Translations under genes and position numbers: made by a program
Assembly (NCBI GenBank): GCA_023451395.1
Contig: JAEXZL010000024.1
Location: forward strand, 1-35,940
Length of the DNA: 35,940 bases
DNA from: Bacillota bacterium
GTDB lineage: Bacteria > Bacillota > Clostridia > Clostridiales > Clostridiaceae
Reading direction: 5' to 3'
The notes under the pieces: model-generated
What the model saw: only the letters and a program-made list of their open reading frames with translations
Told to the model about the DNA's origin: nothing
Databases searched by the model: none
Shown here: positions 1 through 8,013 of the stretch, one piece after another
How positions within the stretch are numbered: position 1 is the first letter of the stretch
How the letters are laid out: each line of letters starts with the position of its first letter

Positions 1-323
1 CGGTAGAGTATGGGCAATGGAAATTAGGGCATCGTAATGAAAGCATTACCTTTTCTGTGCAACCCTTTATCAATAAAATCGGTGGCGCCATTGCCAATGG
101 TATTGTAGGTATCACCTTAATTATTTCTGGCATTAATGCTGCTGCAACACCAATGGATGTAACTGAGTGGGGACTACTGATTATGAAGCTGTCAATGCTT
201 ATATTACCCCTTTTCTTTATTGTTGTTGGCTATATAATCTACCGCAGAAAATTTAAGATTGACAAAGAGATGTTTGATAAAATAATAGTGGATTTAGCTG
301 CTCGAGGAGAAATAAAAAGTTAA
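1..323 (+). CDS. GPH-family sugar:cation symporter, C-terminal fragment
   Basis: The reading frame is already open at base 3, so the gene starts left of the window and only about the last 106 residues are present. The first visible residues, VEYGQWKLGHR, match the conserved loop (D-x-VEYGEWKTGxR) of glycoside-pentoside-hexuronide symporters of the MelB/XynP type. Two hydrophobic helices and a charged cytoplasmic tail ending in EIKS follow. The GTG at 57 is internal and not the start. The protein should sit in the membrane and import a sugar or glycoside with a cation. The alpha-glucosidase gene begins 13 bases downstream on the same strand, so the two probably form an operon and the imported sugar is probably an alpha-glucoside. 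Family is clear; the substrate is inferred from the neighbour only. Confidence 0.85.
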   Translation, partial: VEYGQWKLGHRNESITFSVQPFINKIGGAIANGIVGITLIISGINAAATPMDVTEWGLLIMKLSMLILPLFFIVVGYIIYRRKFKIDKEMFDKIIVDLAARGEIKS

Positions 324-336
324 GAGGAGTGATTCT

Positions 337-2208
337 ATGCTTACCAAAAACCATCGAATCAAGGATGTATATGCAAATCCCATAGGACGGGATATCATAA
401 ATAAATTATTATTACAAATGAATGTTAGTGAAAAAGCTGTAAAAAACCCCATTGTTGGCAATCTGCCCTTAAAAGTTCTGCCAAAGCTATTAAAAAAAGA
501 ATTGGATGAGGAATTTGTAGATACCTTCCTTACCCTTTTAAACAGCGAAAAGGATATACCAATGACTGATGATAAACCTATTAAGAAAGCTTGGTGGAAG
601 GAAGCGGTCTTTTATCAGATATATCCAAGAAGCTTTAAAGATAGCAATGGAGATGGCATAGGTGATTTGAAAGGTATTATTGAAAAGCTTGATTACATAA
701 AAGACCTTGGAATAGATGCAATCTGGCTTTCACCAATCTATGATTCTCCTAATGATGACAATGGATATGATATTAGAGACTACCGTGAAATAATGACGGA
801 GTTTGGTACCATGGAGGACTTTGATAGATTACTTTCTGAGGTGCATAATCGAGGCATGAGGCTGATTATGGATCTGGTAGTGAACCATACTTCTGATGAA
901 CATCAATGGTATCAAAAGGCTATCCATGAACCGAAATCCAAATACGGAGATTATTATATTTTTAGAGATAAGCCCAATAACTGGACATCCTTTTTTAGTG
1001 GCAGTGCATGGAATTATGTAAAGGAGCGAAATCAATATGCCTTACATTTGTTCTCTAAGAAGCAAATGGATTTAAACTGGGAAAATGAAGAAGTTCGCCA
1101 TGAAATACAAGAAATGGTGAGGTGGTGGCTGGAAAAAGGCGTTGATGGTTTCCGTCTTGATGTAATTAATTATATTTCCAAGAGAAGTGAACTTCCAGAG
1201 GGCAATGAAAGCATTGGAAAGCTCATGGGATATTATGGAGTAGAAAATTATTTCTATGGTCCCAGGCTTCATGAATATCTCCATGAGCTTAAAGAGAAGG
1301 CTTTTACTCCCTATAATGCTTTTTCTGTTGGAGAAACACCAGGGACAGGAATGGAGATGAGCAAGCTCCTAACGGCAGATTATAGGAAGGAGCTCGACAT
1401 GGTCTTCTCCTTCGATCATCTTGAAACTCCAGGACATACTCGTTTTGATGATTATAGGTATGATTTGAATTATTTAAAGAAATATATGATAGATTGGATG
1501 GAAAACTACGGCAACCATTGCCAGCCTTCACTCTTTTACGAAAATCACGATAATCCAAGGATGATATCAAAGATAAATCCAAATCCAGAGTTTAGAGTTC
1601 CTTTAGGAAAACTCCTTGCGGTAATTCAGCTCACATTAAGGGGCACTCCTTTTATATATCAGGGCCAGGAGCTTGGAATGGTAAATCAAAGCTTTGAATC
1701 CATTGAAGACCTTCGTGATGTAGAATCCTTAAATCTTTATGAGGAATTGGTAGGTACCATAGGGAAAGAAGCTGCCTTTCATAAGGTTCTTGCAGGTACA
1801 AGAGACCATGCTAGAACACCTATGCAGTGGAGCAACGAAGAATATGCAGGGTTTTCCAAGGCAAAGCCATGGATTCTCATGGACGATGATTATAAAAAGA
1901 ACAACACTGAAAGCCAGCTAAAGGATGAAAACTCAATGCTCAGGTTCTATCAAAAGGCAATTACTTTGCGAAAAGACCATAAGGTAATTTACTATGGTGA
2001 TGTGGTATTTACAAATAAGAAGGAAAAAAATTTATTCACCTATTACCGTAAAGATGAGCAGGAAACCTTATTCATTGAAATTAACCTAAGCTCAGAGAAA
2101 ATTAAAAGAAAAAACCTTCCTGAAGGAAAGGTTCTATTATCAAATTATGAGAATGCTTCATCACCTTTACTCCGCCCCTATGAAGCAATTATATGGAGAG
2201 TAAAATAG
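337..2208 (+). CDS. GH13 alpha-glucosidase (oligo-1,6-glucosidase type) with N-terminal extension
   Basis: This 623-residue cytoplasmic enzyme hydrolyses short alpha-glucosides. The GH13 barrel begins near residue 86 (WWKEAVFYQIYPRSF). The calcium loop DSNGDGIGD is at 102-110, region I DLVVNH at 179-184, region II GFRLDV with nucleophile D275, the acid/base E333 in VGETPG, and region IV ENHD with H404 and D405. The residue after the nucleophile is valine (V276); in this subfamily Val favours alpha-1,6 bonds, whereas Thr or Ala goes with alpha-1,4. The unusual part is residues 1-85, absent from the usual 550-560-residue enzymes: a helical stretch without a signal peptide. The start has a good ribosome site (AGAGGAG). 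It sits in an apparent operon with the symporter upstream and is followed by a terminator. Family call is firm; exact substrate is inferred. Confidence 0.93.
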   Translation: MLTKNHRIKDVYANPIGRDIINKLLLQMNVSEKAVKNPIVGNLPLKVLPKLLKKELDEEFVDTFLTLLNSEKDIPMTDDKPIKKAWWKEAVFYQIYPRSFKDSNGDGIGDLKGIIEKLDYIKDLGIDAIWLSPIYDSPNDDNGYDIRDYREIMTEFGTMEDFDRLLSEVHNRGMRLIMDLVVNHTSDEHQWYQKAIHEPKSKYGDYYIFRDKPNNWTSFFSGSAWNYVKERNQYALHLFSKKQMDLNWENEEVRHEIQEMVRWWLEKGVDGFRLDVINYISKRSELPEGNESIGKLMGYYGVENYFYGPRLHEYLHELKEKAFTPYNAFSVGETPGTGMEMSKLLTADYRKELDMVFSFDHLETPGHTRFDDYRYDLNYLKKYMIDWMENYGNHCQPSLFYENHDNPRMISKINPNPEFRVPLGKLLAVIQLTLRGTPFIYQGQELGMVNQSFESIEDLRDVESLNLYEELVGTIGKEAAFHKVLAGTRDHARTPMQWSNEEYAGFSKAKPWILMDDDYKKNNTESQLKDENSMLRFYQKAITLRKDHKVIYYGDVVFTNKKEKNLFTYYRKDEQETLFIEINLSSEKIKRKNLPEGKVLLSNYENASSPLLRPYEAIIWRVK

Positions 2209-2258
2209 CTATTAAAGATTTGATATTATACTGAAAATCATTTGTTTCCATAGTAAAA

Positions 2259-2278
2259 AAGCCACCTTTCGGTGGCTT
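2259..2278 (+). terminator. Rho-independent terminator after the alpha-glucosidase
   Basis: An 8-base-pair stem (AAGCCACC / GGTGGCTT) with a TTTC loop is followed by a loose T-rich stretch (CTATACCTTTTT). It lies 51 bases past the alpha-glucosidase stop. The run of six A before the stem would also give a U-tract on the other strand, but no minus-strand gene reads into it. Confidence 0.75.
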
Positions 2279-2451
2279 CTATACCTTTTTAACTTTTAAA
2301 CAGAATTATGGAAGATTCTATAATCATTGAGGCATATAAATACTAAATAAGAAAAAATAACAAAAGGTAACATAATATCAATAAAAGTTTTACCTTGATA
2401 AATTATAGAGTATTAAACTATATACAATAATATAAGCTTGAGGTTAATATT

Positions 2452-2994
2452 ATGCTTGAAATCAGAAATTTAACGGAAACTGATATGAAAGAAGCTGTAG
2501 AATTAAGAATATTATGCTGGACAGAAGAACTGGCAGCTAAGGCTGAAAATAATCTTTTGCCCTCAGCAGAGCTAAAGCTTTGGGTAGATTGGATGAACTC
2601 AGCAGAAGAAAATAATGATATACGTTTGTTAATTGGAGCCTTTGAAAATGGCATTTTGCTTGGAGTTGCATTTAGCAGTTTTGCTGAAGCTTATGATACC
2701 CCTCAAAAAGGAATAGAATTAAATGGCTTATGGGTATATCCAGAACACAGAAACAAGGGAATTTCTCTTAAATTACTTAAATATATTTTGGATTTTTATA
2801 CAAATAAAGATATAGAGAAAATAGTTATATATAATCATCATTATTCAAAATCAAATAGTTTTTATCATAAATTTGGTACAAAGGTTATAAAACAAGTGCA
2901 TCAAATGGATGGTAAGCTTTTAATAGATGTATTCTTAGGAGATATTGCAACAGTAAAAGTGAATATAGAGAAATCATTGATACATTACGCATAA
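2452..2994 (+). CDS. GNAT-family N-acetyltransferase
   Basis: This 180-residue protein has the GNAT fold: an N-terminal strand and helix (IRNLTETDMKEAVELR), a central beta strand (GIELNGLWVYPEHRNKGIS), and the acetyl-CoA pyrophosphate loop in the variant form R-N-K-G-I-S around residues 101-106, where the canonical loop is R/Q-x-x-G-x-G/A. The later YSKSNSFYHKFG segment corresponds to the usual motif B region (N-xx-A-xx-FY-xx-G-F). It should move an acetyl group from acetyl-CoA to an amine in the cytoplasm; the acceptor cannot be told from sequence. A ribosome site (GAGGT) precedes the ATG. It stands alone between the terminator at 2259 and the convergent pfkB gene, so context gives no hint of its role. 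Confidence 0.8.
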   Translation: MLEIRNLTETDMKEAVELRILCWTEELAAKAENNLLPSAELKLWVDWMNSAEENNDIRLLIGAFENGILLGVAFSSFAEAYDTPQKGIELNGLWVYPEHRNKGISLKLLKYILDFYTNKDIEKIVIYNHHYSKSNSFYHKFGTKVIKQVHQMDGKLLIDVFLGDIATVKVNIEKSLIHYA

Positions 2995-3019
2995 ATTCAA
3001 TTAAGCTGCATAGACTAAA

Positions 3020-3092
3020 AAAACTGCCTGTAAGAAAACTGATGTGCTACCCCTATATAGTAGTAGCACACCAAACTCTTCTAAGCAGTTTT
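3020..3092. terminator. Compound hairpin between convergent genes
   Basis: The outer arms AAAACTGC (3020-3027) and GCAGTTTT (3085-3092) enclose a second perfect 8-base-pair hairpin, TGTGCTAC / GTAGCACA (3043-3050 and 3063-3070). A-rich and T-rich flanks on the two sides would give U-tracts in both directions. Its place between the GNAT stop (plus) and the pfkB stop (minus) fits a shared two-way terminator, though the large loop makes it unusual. Confidence 0.45.
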
Positions 3093-3096
3093 ATTT

Positions 3097-3972
3097 TTAT
3101 ATTGATATTTCAGAAAGCATTGGAATAGATGGTGCTGCTCCTGCTCTGGTAACAGCTAATGCTGCTGCTTCGGTGGCAAGTTCTAAGGCTTCCTTCACAG
3201 TTTTCCCCATAATTACTCCTGAAAGATAGAAGCCTGTAAAGGTATCTCCTGCAGCAGTAGTATCTACAGGGATTACCTTTTTTGCCTCTACGGCTATCCT
3301 CTCTTCTTTATGAGCATATATTACTCCTTTGGAGCCTAAGGTAAGTACAAATTCACTATCTGGATATTTAGCAGTTAGCTCCTTTAATATAAGCTCCGGC
3401 TCATCCCTGCCTGTAAGCTCGTTGCCTTCAACTTCATTTAATATAAAGGTGCTTATTTTATCTAATGGATAGCCTTTTAAACTATCATTTATAGGTGATG
3501 GATTTAAGATAATTTTAAGCCCAAGGTCATAGGCTTTATTTATTATGTAATCCATGTGGTTTATCTCATTTTGTAAAAGCACATATTCTCCTTTGTTGCA
3601 GCTTGATAGAATGGCATCTATTCCTTCTTTCCTAAAAAGCTGGTTGGCACCTCCAAAAAGAAGAATACAGTTTTCGCCCTTCTTATTCACCTGGATTATT
3701 GCGTGTCCTGTAGAACCATCCACAGTGGAAATAAAATCTGTATTAACCCCTTCCCTTTGCAAGAGCTCCTTTAGAAAAATTCCATCTTTTCCTACAAGCC
3801 CCCCATGATAAACCTCTGCTCCAGCTCTTTTTAATGCTATAGACTGGTTTAAACCCTTGCCGCCACTGAATACCTTCATTGATTCAGAAAGCTTTGTCTC
3901 GCCCCCTGCTACAAAATCATCCACCTGATAAACATAATCAATATTTAATGATCCAATGTTTATTATCTTCAT
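3097..3972 (-). CDS. PfkB-family sugar kinase, ribokinase-like
   Basis: This 291-residue kinase phosphorylates a sugar or nucleoside with ATP. The N-terminal PfkB signature GGKGLNQ is at 37-43 (ribokinase has GGKGANQ), the NPSP segment is at 157-160, NE is at 179-180, and the C-terminal signature DTTAAGDTFTG is at 237-247, where D243 is the expected catalytic base. Length is close to ribokinase (about 300-310). The start follows a strong GGGGGTAAGG ribosome site. It is the last gene of the minus-strand cluster, 20 bases after an ADP-ribosylglycohydrolase gene, so it most likely phosphorylates the sugar that enzyme releases. Ribose is a reasonable guess from similarity and context, but other ketoses, nucleosides or deoxyribose are not excluded. 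Confidence 0.85.
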   Translation of the reverse strand: MKIINIGSLNIDYVYQVDDFVAGGETKLSESMKVFSGGKGLNQSIALKRAGAEVYHGGLVGKDGIFLKELLQREGVNTDFISTVDGSTGHAIIQVNKKGENCILLFGGANQLFRKEGIDAILSSCNKGEYVLLQNEINHMDYIINKAYDLGLKIILNPSPINDSLKGYPLDKISTFILNEVEGNELTGRDEPELILKELTAKYPDSEFVLTLGSKGVIYAHKEERIAVEAKKVIPVDTTAAGDTFTGFYLSGVIMGKTVKEALELATEAAALAVTRAGAAPSIPMLSEISI

Positions 3973-3992
3973 ACCTTACCCCCAAAAACACA

Positions 3993-4979
3993 CTATTTAA
4001 TAAGATCTGCCAGACTTTTACTTAACTCTTTAACATCGAGACCCTTGGTGAAGCTTAAGCAGGTACCTGATGGATATCTGGTTTTTTCAAGCCATCTTTC
4101 AGGAATATTAGAAGCTCCATATTTTGCACCTAAAATAGCTCCTACAATAGCCCCTATAGTATCTGCGTCTCTTCCAAAGTTTCCTGCTGCTATAACACCA
4201 GTCTTAAAATCCTTATTAACTAATTTTAACACACCAAAGGCGCTAGCAATAGCTTCAGGTACCACTGCCTTATAGCTAGTCCAAAGTTCATCATGAATAA
4301 GCATCCATGACTTAAAAAAATCTCCCTCTTGTTTATCAATAATTTCAAAGGTCTTATTCATAGTGTAATAAAGCCAGGAATCCTTTGGAACAACGCTCAT
4401 TGCTGCATCTATAATCTCATCTATCGTCCCATCTACCATTGCTGTTGCCACTGCCGCAGCCACCGCTTGGGCTCCCCATATACCTTCTCTGTAATGACTA
4501 AGGGAAGCATCTATTTCCGCAAGCTCACAAGCTCTTTTCACATCTCCAGCACAGATAATTCCTATAGGTGATATTCTCATTGCACTTCCATCACTATTGT
4601 AGTAAGAATTGTACATACCAGAATAAGGAGGAAGAATACCTCTTTTTATATTTCTAGCTCCTTCAATTTCACTAGCTCCTCCCCTTGGAAAATCATCCTG
4701 CACTGCCACATGCTCAAGCCATGCATCAACAAAATCCTTTGATGTAGGATTTCCATGTGTCTTTATTAATGTTGTTGCTGTTAATAAACCAAACTCTGTA
4801 TCATCAGTGCTCCAGGAAGCTCCCTCATTAAAGTCTGTGGTTATACCATACAAAAGCTGATTTTCGGGTTTTCTAGATGCATCTCCAAAAGAATCACCTA
4901 TAGCTAATCCTGCCAGTGCTCCTAGAGCCTTGTCATAAGCAAGCTCCTTATTATTAATTAATTCATTTCTACTAATCAT
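3993..4979 (-). CDS. ADP-ribosylglycohydrolase-fold enzyme (first of two)
   Basis: This 328-residue protein belongs to the ADP-ribosylglycohydrolase (DraG/ARH) family, which uses two Mg ions to hydrolyse the glycosidic bond to ribose. Both metal motifs are intact: STDDTE at 57-62 and GRDADT at 269-274. GDSFGD at 28-33 and DGSAMR at 130-135 are also typical. There is no signal peptide, so it acts in the cytoplasm. It sits between an esterase and a ribokinase-like gene in a transporter-linked cluster, so the substrate is probably an imported small glycoside rather than an ADP-ribosylated protein; this is inference. The Escherichia coli yegU-yegV pair (hydrolase plus PfkB kinase, with nucleoside transporter and GntR regulator) is a comparable grouping. 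A GGGGAGAA ribosome site precedes the ATG. Confidence 0.88.
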   Translation of the reverse strand: MISRNELINNKELAYDKALGALAGLAIGDSFGDASRKPENQLLYGITTDFNEGASWSTDDTEFGLLTATTLIKTHGNPTSKDFVDAWLEHVAVQDDFPRGGASEIEGARNIKRGILPPYSGMYNSYYNSDGSAMRISPIGIICAGDVKRACELAEIDASLSHYREGIWGAQAVAAAVATAMVDGTIDEIIDAAMSVVPKDSWLYYTMNKTFEIIDKQEGDFFKSWMLIHDELWTSYKAVVPEAIASAFGVLKLVNKDFKTGVIAAGNFGRDADTIGAIVGAILGAKYGASNIPERWLEKTRYPSGTCLSFTKGLDVKELSKSLADLIK

Positions 4980-5057
4980 TATCTATTCTCCCCTCAACGG
5001 TAAATTTTTATCATACTTTGTATTTATCATTTATTTCTATCATCAATTTTCAATCAC

Positions 5058-5825
5058 TTATTTTTCATTATCAATCTTCTGGAAGAATCTTAGTATTTCT
5101 TTATCCCAATAGGTGAAGGAATGATCACCTTGGTCAAGAGAAAAGCTATGAGGAACTTTTTTCTCCTCTAAAAATTCAGCATAGGCTTTATTATACTGAA
5201 AGAGCCCATCCTGTTCTCCACAGTAAAGATTAATATACGGGATTCTATCCTTATTTTTTAAAAGCTCCTCTATTAAATGATAAATATCATTTGCTTTATA
5301 GGTTTCCGCATTACAGCTTCCGAAGGCCAAATTAAGATCCTGTCTTTGACCTCCCTGAATAAGCTTCTCATTAACAGCCATAGATCTTAGACTTCCAGAA
5401 AGACTGCATACCTCCTTAAAACGCTCAGGATAAGTTAGAGCAAGCTTTAGAGCACCAAAGCCTCCCATAGAATAACCTAGTACATAATTTTTATCCCATT
5501 GGGAACTTATCTTCAAAGTATTTTTTAAATATAAAGGGACTTCTGAAGAAAGAAACTCAAAGTATCTGGGTCCATAAGCCATATCTGCATAATAGCTATT
5601 GGTCATGGAGGGGATGACCAAAATCAGCTCACGCTCCCTGGCATAAGGATAACAGCCTGTATAGTCCCCAAAATCCTCTCCATCACCATTTTTCCCATGA
5701 AGAAGGTAAACCACCCTTCCTTCCTCTACTCTTCCCTCTCTAATGAGTATGTCAGGTATATATACTATGAGGTAGGCTGGTCCTTCAATAGACTTAGATT
5801 CAAATTTAATATTAAATTTAGCCAT
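5058..5825 (-). CDS. Esterase, alpha/beta hydrolase (esterase D / tributyrin esterase type)
   Basis: This 255-residue enzyme should hydrolyse short-chain esters. The oxyanion-hole segment LLHGKNGDGEDF is at 41-52, the nucleophile elbow GYSMGG at 117-122 (S119), the acid D206 in GEQDGLF, and the histidine H235 in GDHSF. This is the layout of the PF00756 esterase family, as in lactococcal EstA and S-formylglutathione hydrolase. There is no signal peptide. It lies between two ADP-ribosylglycohydrolase genes (19 bases after one, 78 before the next), which suggests it removes acetyl or other acyl groups from the imported compound before or after glycoside cleavage. Ribosome site AGGGAGAAG precedes the ATG. 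The enzyme class is clear; the natural ester is unknown. Confidence 0.88.
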   Translation of the reverse strand: MAKFNIKFESKSIEGPAYLIVYIPDILIREGRVEEGRVVYLLHGKNGDGEDFGDYTGCYPYARERELILVIPSMTNSYYADMAYGPRYFEFLSSEVPLYLKNTLKISSQWDKNYVLGYSMGGFGALKLALTYPERFKEVCSLSGSLRSMAVNEKLIQGGQRQDLNLAFGSCNAETYKANDIYHLIEELLKNKDRIPYINLYCGEQDGLFQYNKAYAEFLEEKKVPHSFSLDQGDHSFTYWDKEILRFFQKIDNEK

Positions 5826-5844
5826 ATTTCTTCTCCCTATACCC

Positions 5845-7944
5845 TTATACTTCCTTCACCTTTAAATCTCCAAAAAGACTTCTACCTAATGCATATTTAC
5901 TGTAGCCTACCATTCCATAGCCTAAGGTCTTATCTACTGTGCTTAATACTTCCTCTTCATTAATTGCTAAAGATAACTCCTGCCCCTTAAGGGTAAAGGT
6001 AAAATTATACTCCTTACCAAATTCCCAAGGATATTCGATGGAAGCTAAGGTTTTTAATCCCTTGTTATTTATAAGAATTTCTGCTCTTCCCTCAGAATTA
6101 AAGCCAGCATAATATCCTCTTATTGCTCCCTGGACTCTTGCTGCTATGAGATGGCTCACACCACATTCAGGGATGACACTCCCCTCTAACACTAGATCTT
6201 TAGTGAAATAATTACCTGTTACAGCCTCGCAATGATCTACAGTTATTGCCTGCATTCTGCCATCTTCTATAGACCATGCGCCATGGTTATGAGAGAAGGG
6301 TGTTATAGAACCGAATTCCTTTGCTTGCTTGGCTATTTTTATCTCATAAGAAGCCTTTCCCTTTATACTAAATTCATCAATATATAAAATGCCTAAGTCC
6401 TTGTATTTCCCAGGAGAATTTCCTTCAAATACTATCCCAATCTCATCAATCATAGCTCCATCACAATGAGGAATAGTGAATTTAATTTCCTGCCAACCTT
6501 CATCCTTAATGACCATACCGCCTAGTAAAATTTCTTCCTTTGTAGCGGTATTTCTCACATAAGGTGATAGGTATACACTTTCTCCATTCCATCTCTCTGC
6601 ATAAACATAGAAGGATACCTCTTGTCCAGAGTATGCTTTAGGAGAAAATACAGGCATATATCTTTCATCACTAAAATCAGATCTTCTATAAAATGGCTTA
6701 TAGAAAATTTTACACTTTTTACCTCTTTCCATTCTATCGAAAAGAACAGCCAGAGAACCTTTTCCCTTATAGGCTCTATTCTCAGAATGCTTTAAAGAGC
6801 AATAGAAGGGATCTGAAACTCTAAAATTATGAGTGGAGCCAGAAAGCTCGAAGTCAAAATAAATTTCTTCCTCCTTAAAGGCTTCCTTTAACCATTCTGG
6901 TGCTTCTTCACCCTTAAGCTTGTACCCTAATAAAGTCAATTCCTTTGCATAGCTGGGGATATCTAATATATTTAGGTAACCAGAAATACCAGACAAGACT
7001 ATTGAATCATTTATCGGACTTAGGTATTCTTTCTTAATTCCTTCAAGCCCACAGGCTACCCCCATAATAGTTCCCACATTTCCAGCATTACAATCGGTAT
7101 CCCAGCCGCACATAGTGGCAATTTCAACTGTCCTATTAAAATCACCTTCACCATATAAAAGAGCTAACACACAAACCCCTGCATTGGGAATTATATGACA
7201 TACTCCCCTATACTTATCATATCCCCAGTTATCCTCAAGATATTTTCTGCAGGCTCTGAAATCCTTTGGATTTTCCTTATAAAAATTAACTACGGCCTTG
7301 GTAACAGCAGCATAAATAGATGAGTCAGGAATTACAGAAAGTCCAGCTTCAATAAGCTTTAAAGGATTTCTTTCAGTAAAGGCCCTTGAAATACAGGCAG
7401 CAATAAACCTTGCTCCATAGACTCCCTCTCCATCATGTGATACACTGGCTGCTATAGCTGCGTAATCCGCTGCTTTGTGAATATTATCTGGAAGAACAAG
7501 TCCCCAGGTATCAATAAAAATCTGTCCACCAATCTGCTCAGCAATTATTTTTCCATTTTGCTCTATGGAACCTGATTTAGGTGCTTCTATTCCATTTTTT
7601 AAATTTAAGTAGGCGGTGTGCTCCGTACTATTTCCATAGCCTCCCCACCAAAACATTCCCACTTCCTCACGGGCATAGTTTAACCAAGCATTTCCCACAT
7701 GTTCAGCCTTAAGCCCCTGGCTTTGATCCTCATCATAAAGAGCCCTTAAAAAGTAAAAGGGACCATTGGCATCATCATCTGCTGCAAAGTTAATAAAATC
7801 TTTAACATAGCCAGTGATATCTCCATAGGTTCTTTCTATTCTTTCATATGTCCATATTGTAGGTTCCACAGGTGCTCCCAAACGAATACCCACATTCATT
7901 CCTAAAAAGCCGCTATAAACCTTCTCCAAATAATTATCTACCAT
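5845..7944 (-). CDS. ADP-ribosylglycohydrolase-fold enzyme with C-terminal beta-sandwich domains
   Basis: This 699-residue protein has an N-terminal ADP-ribosylglycohydrolase domain (about 1-340) with metal motifs ADDDANG at 55-61 and WDTDCNAGN at 281-289. Residues 361-530 look like a carbohydrate-binding jelly roll (FDFELSG..., ending LYIDEFSIKG), and 531-699 look like a concanavalin-A/LamG-type sandwich (AWSIEDGRMQA..., ending FGDLKVKEV). Such tails usually bind or process sugars on secreted enzymes, yet no signal peptide is present. It follows the binding-protein gene after a stem-loop and starts at an ATG with GAGAGGAGCC upstream. Its partner ADP-ribosylglycohydrolase at 3993 is only distantly similar, so the two may act on different bonds or form a two-step path. 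Family of the N-terminal part is firm; the tail assignment is from pattern only. Confidence 0.82.
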   Translation of the reverse strand: MVDNYLEKVYSGFLGMNVGIRLGAPVEPTIWTYERIERTYGDITGYVKDFINFAADDDANGPFYFLRALYDEDQSQGLKAEHVGNAWLNYAREEVGMFWWGGYGNSTEHTAYLNLKNGIEAPKSGSIEQNGKIIAEQIGGQIFIDTWGLVLPDNIHKAADYAAIAASVSHDGEGVYGARFIAACISRAFTERNPLKLIEAGLSVIPDSSIYAAVTKAVVNFYKENPKDFRACRKYLEDNWGYDKYRGVCHIIPNAGVCVLALLYGEGDFNRTVEIATMCGWDTDCNAGNVGTIMGVACGLEGIKKEYLSPINDSIVLSGISGYLNILDIPSYAKELTLLGYKLKGEEAPEWLKEAFKEEEIYFDFELSGSTHNFRVSDPFYCSLKHSENRAYKGKGSLAVLFDRMERGKKCKIFYKPFYRRSDFSDERYMPVFSPKAYSGQEVSFYVYAERWNGESVYLSPYVRNTATKEEILLGGMVIKDEGWQEIKFTIPHCDGAMIDEIGIVFEGNSPGKYKDLGILYIDEFSIKGKASYEIKIAKQAKEFGSITPFSHNHGAWSIEDGRMQAITVDHCEAVTGNYFTKDLVLEGSVIPECGVSHLIAARVQGAIRGYYAGFNSEGRAEILINNKGLKTLASIEYPWEFGKEYNFTFTLKGQELSLAINEEEVLSTVDKTLGYGMVGYSKYALGRSLFGDLKVKEV

Positions 7945-7967
7945 TCTTTAAGGCTCCTCTCTTATAT

Positions 7968-7997
7968 AAAGAGCGGCAAGCAATCCTGCCGCTCTTT
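7968..7997 (-). terminator. Stem-loop after the binding-protein gene
   Basis: A perfect 11-base-pair inverted repeat (AAAGAGCGGCA at 7968-7978, TGCCGCTCTTT at 7987-7997, 8-base loop) lies 16 bases past the binding-protein stop and before the next gene's ribosome site. On the minus strand the following sequence, CTCTTTATAT, is a poor U-tract, so this is more likely an mRNA-stabilising or partial terminator loop that raises binding-protein expression over downstream genes. On the plus strand it has a good T-run but no gene to stop. Confidence 0.6.
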
Positions 7998-8013
7998 AAT
8001 TTTTTTCTATCCT

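Noticed and set aside
3993..7944. Toxin/antitoxin or protein ADP-ribosylation (DraT/DraG) system
   Set aside because: No ADP-ribosyltransferase gene is nearby, and the surrounding importer, esterase and sugar kinase favour small-molecule catabolism.
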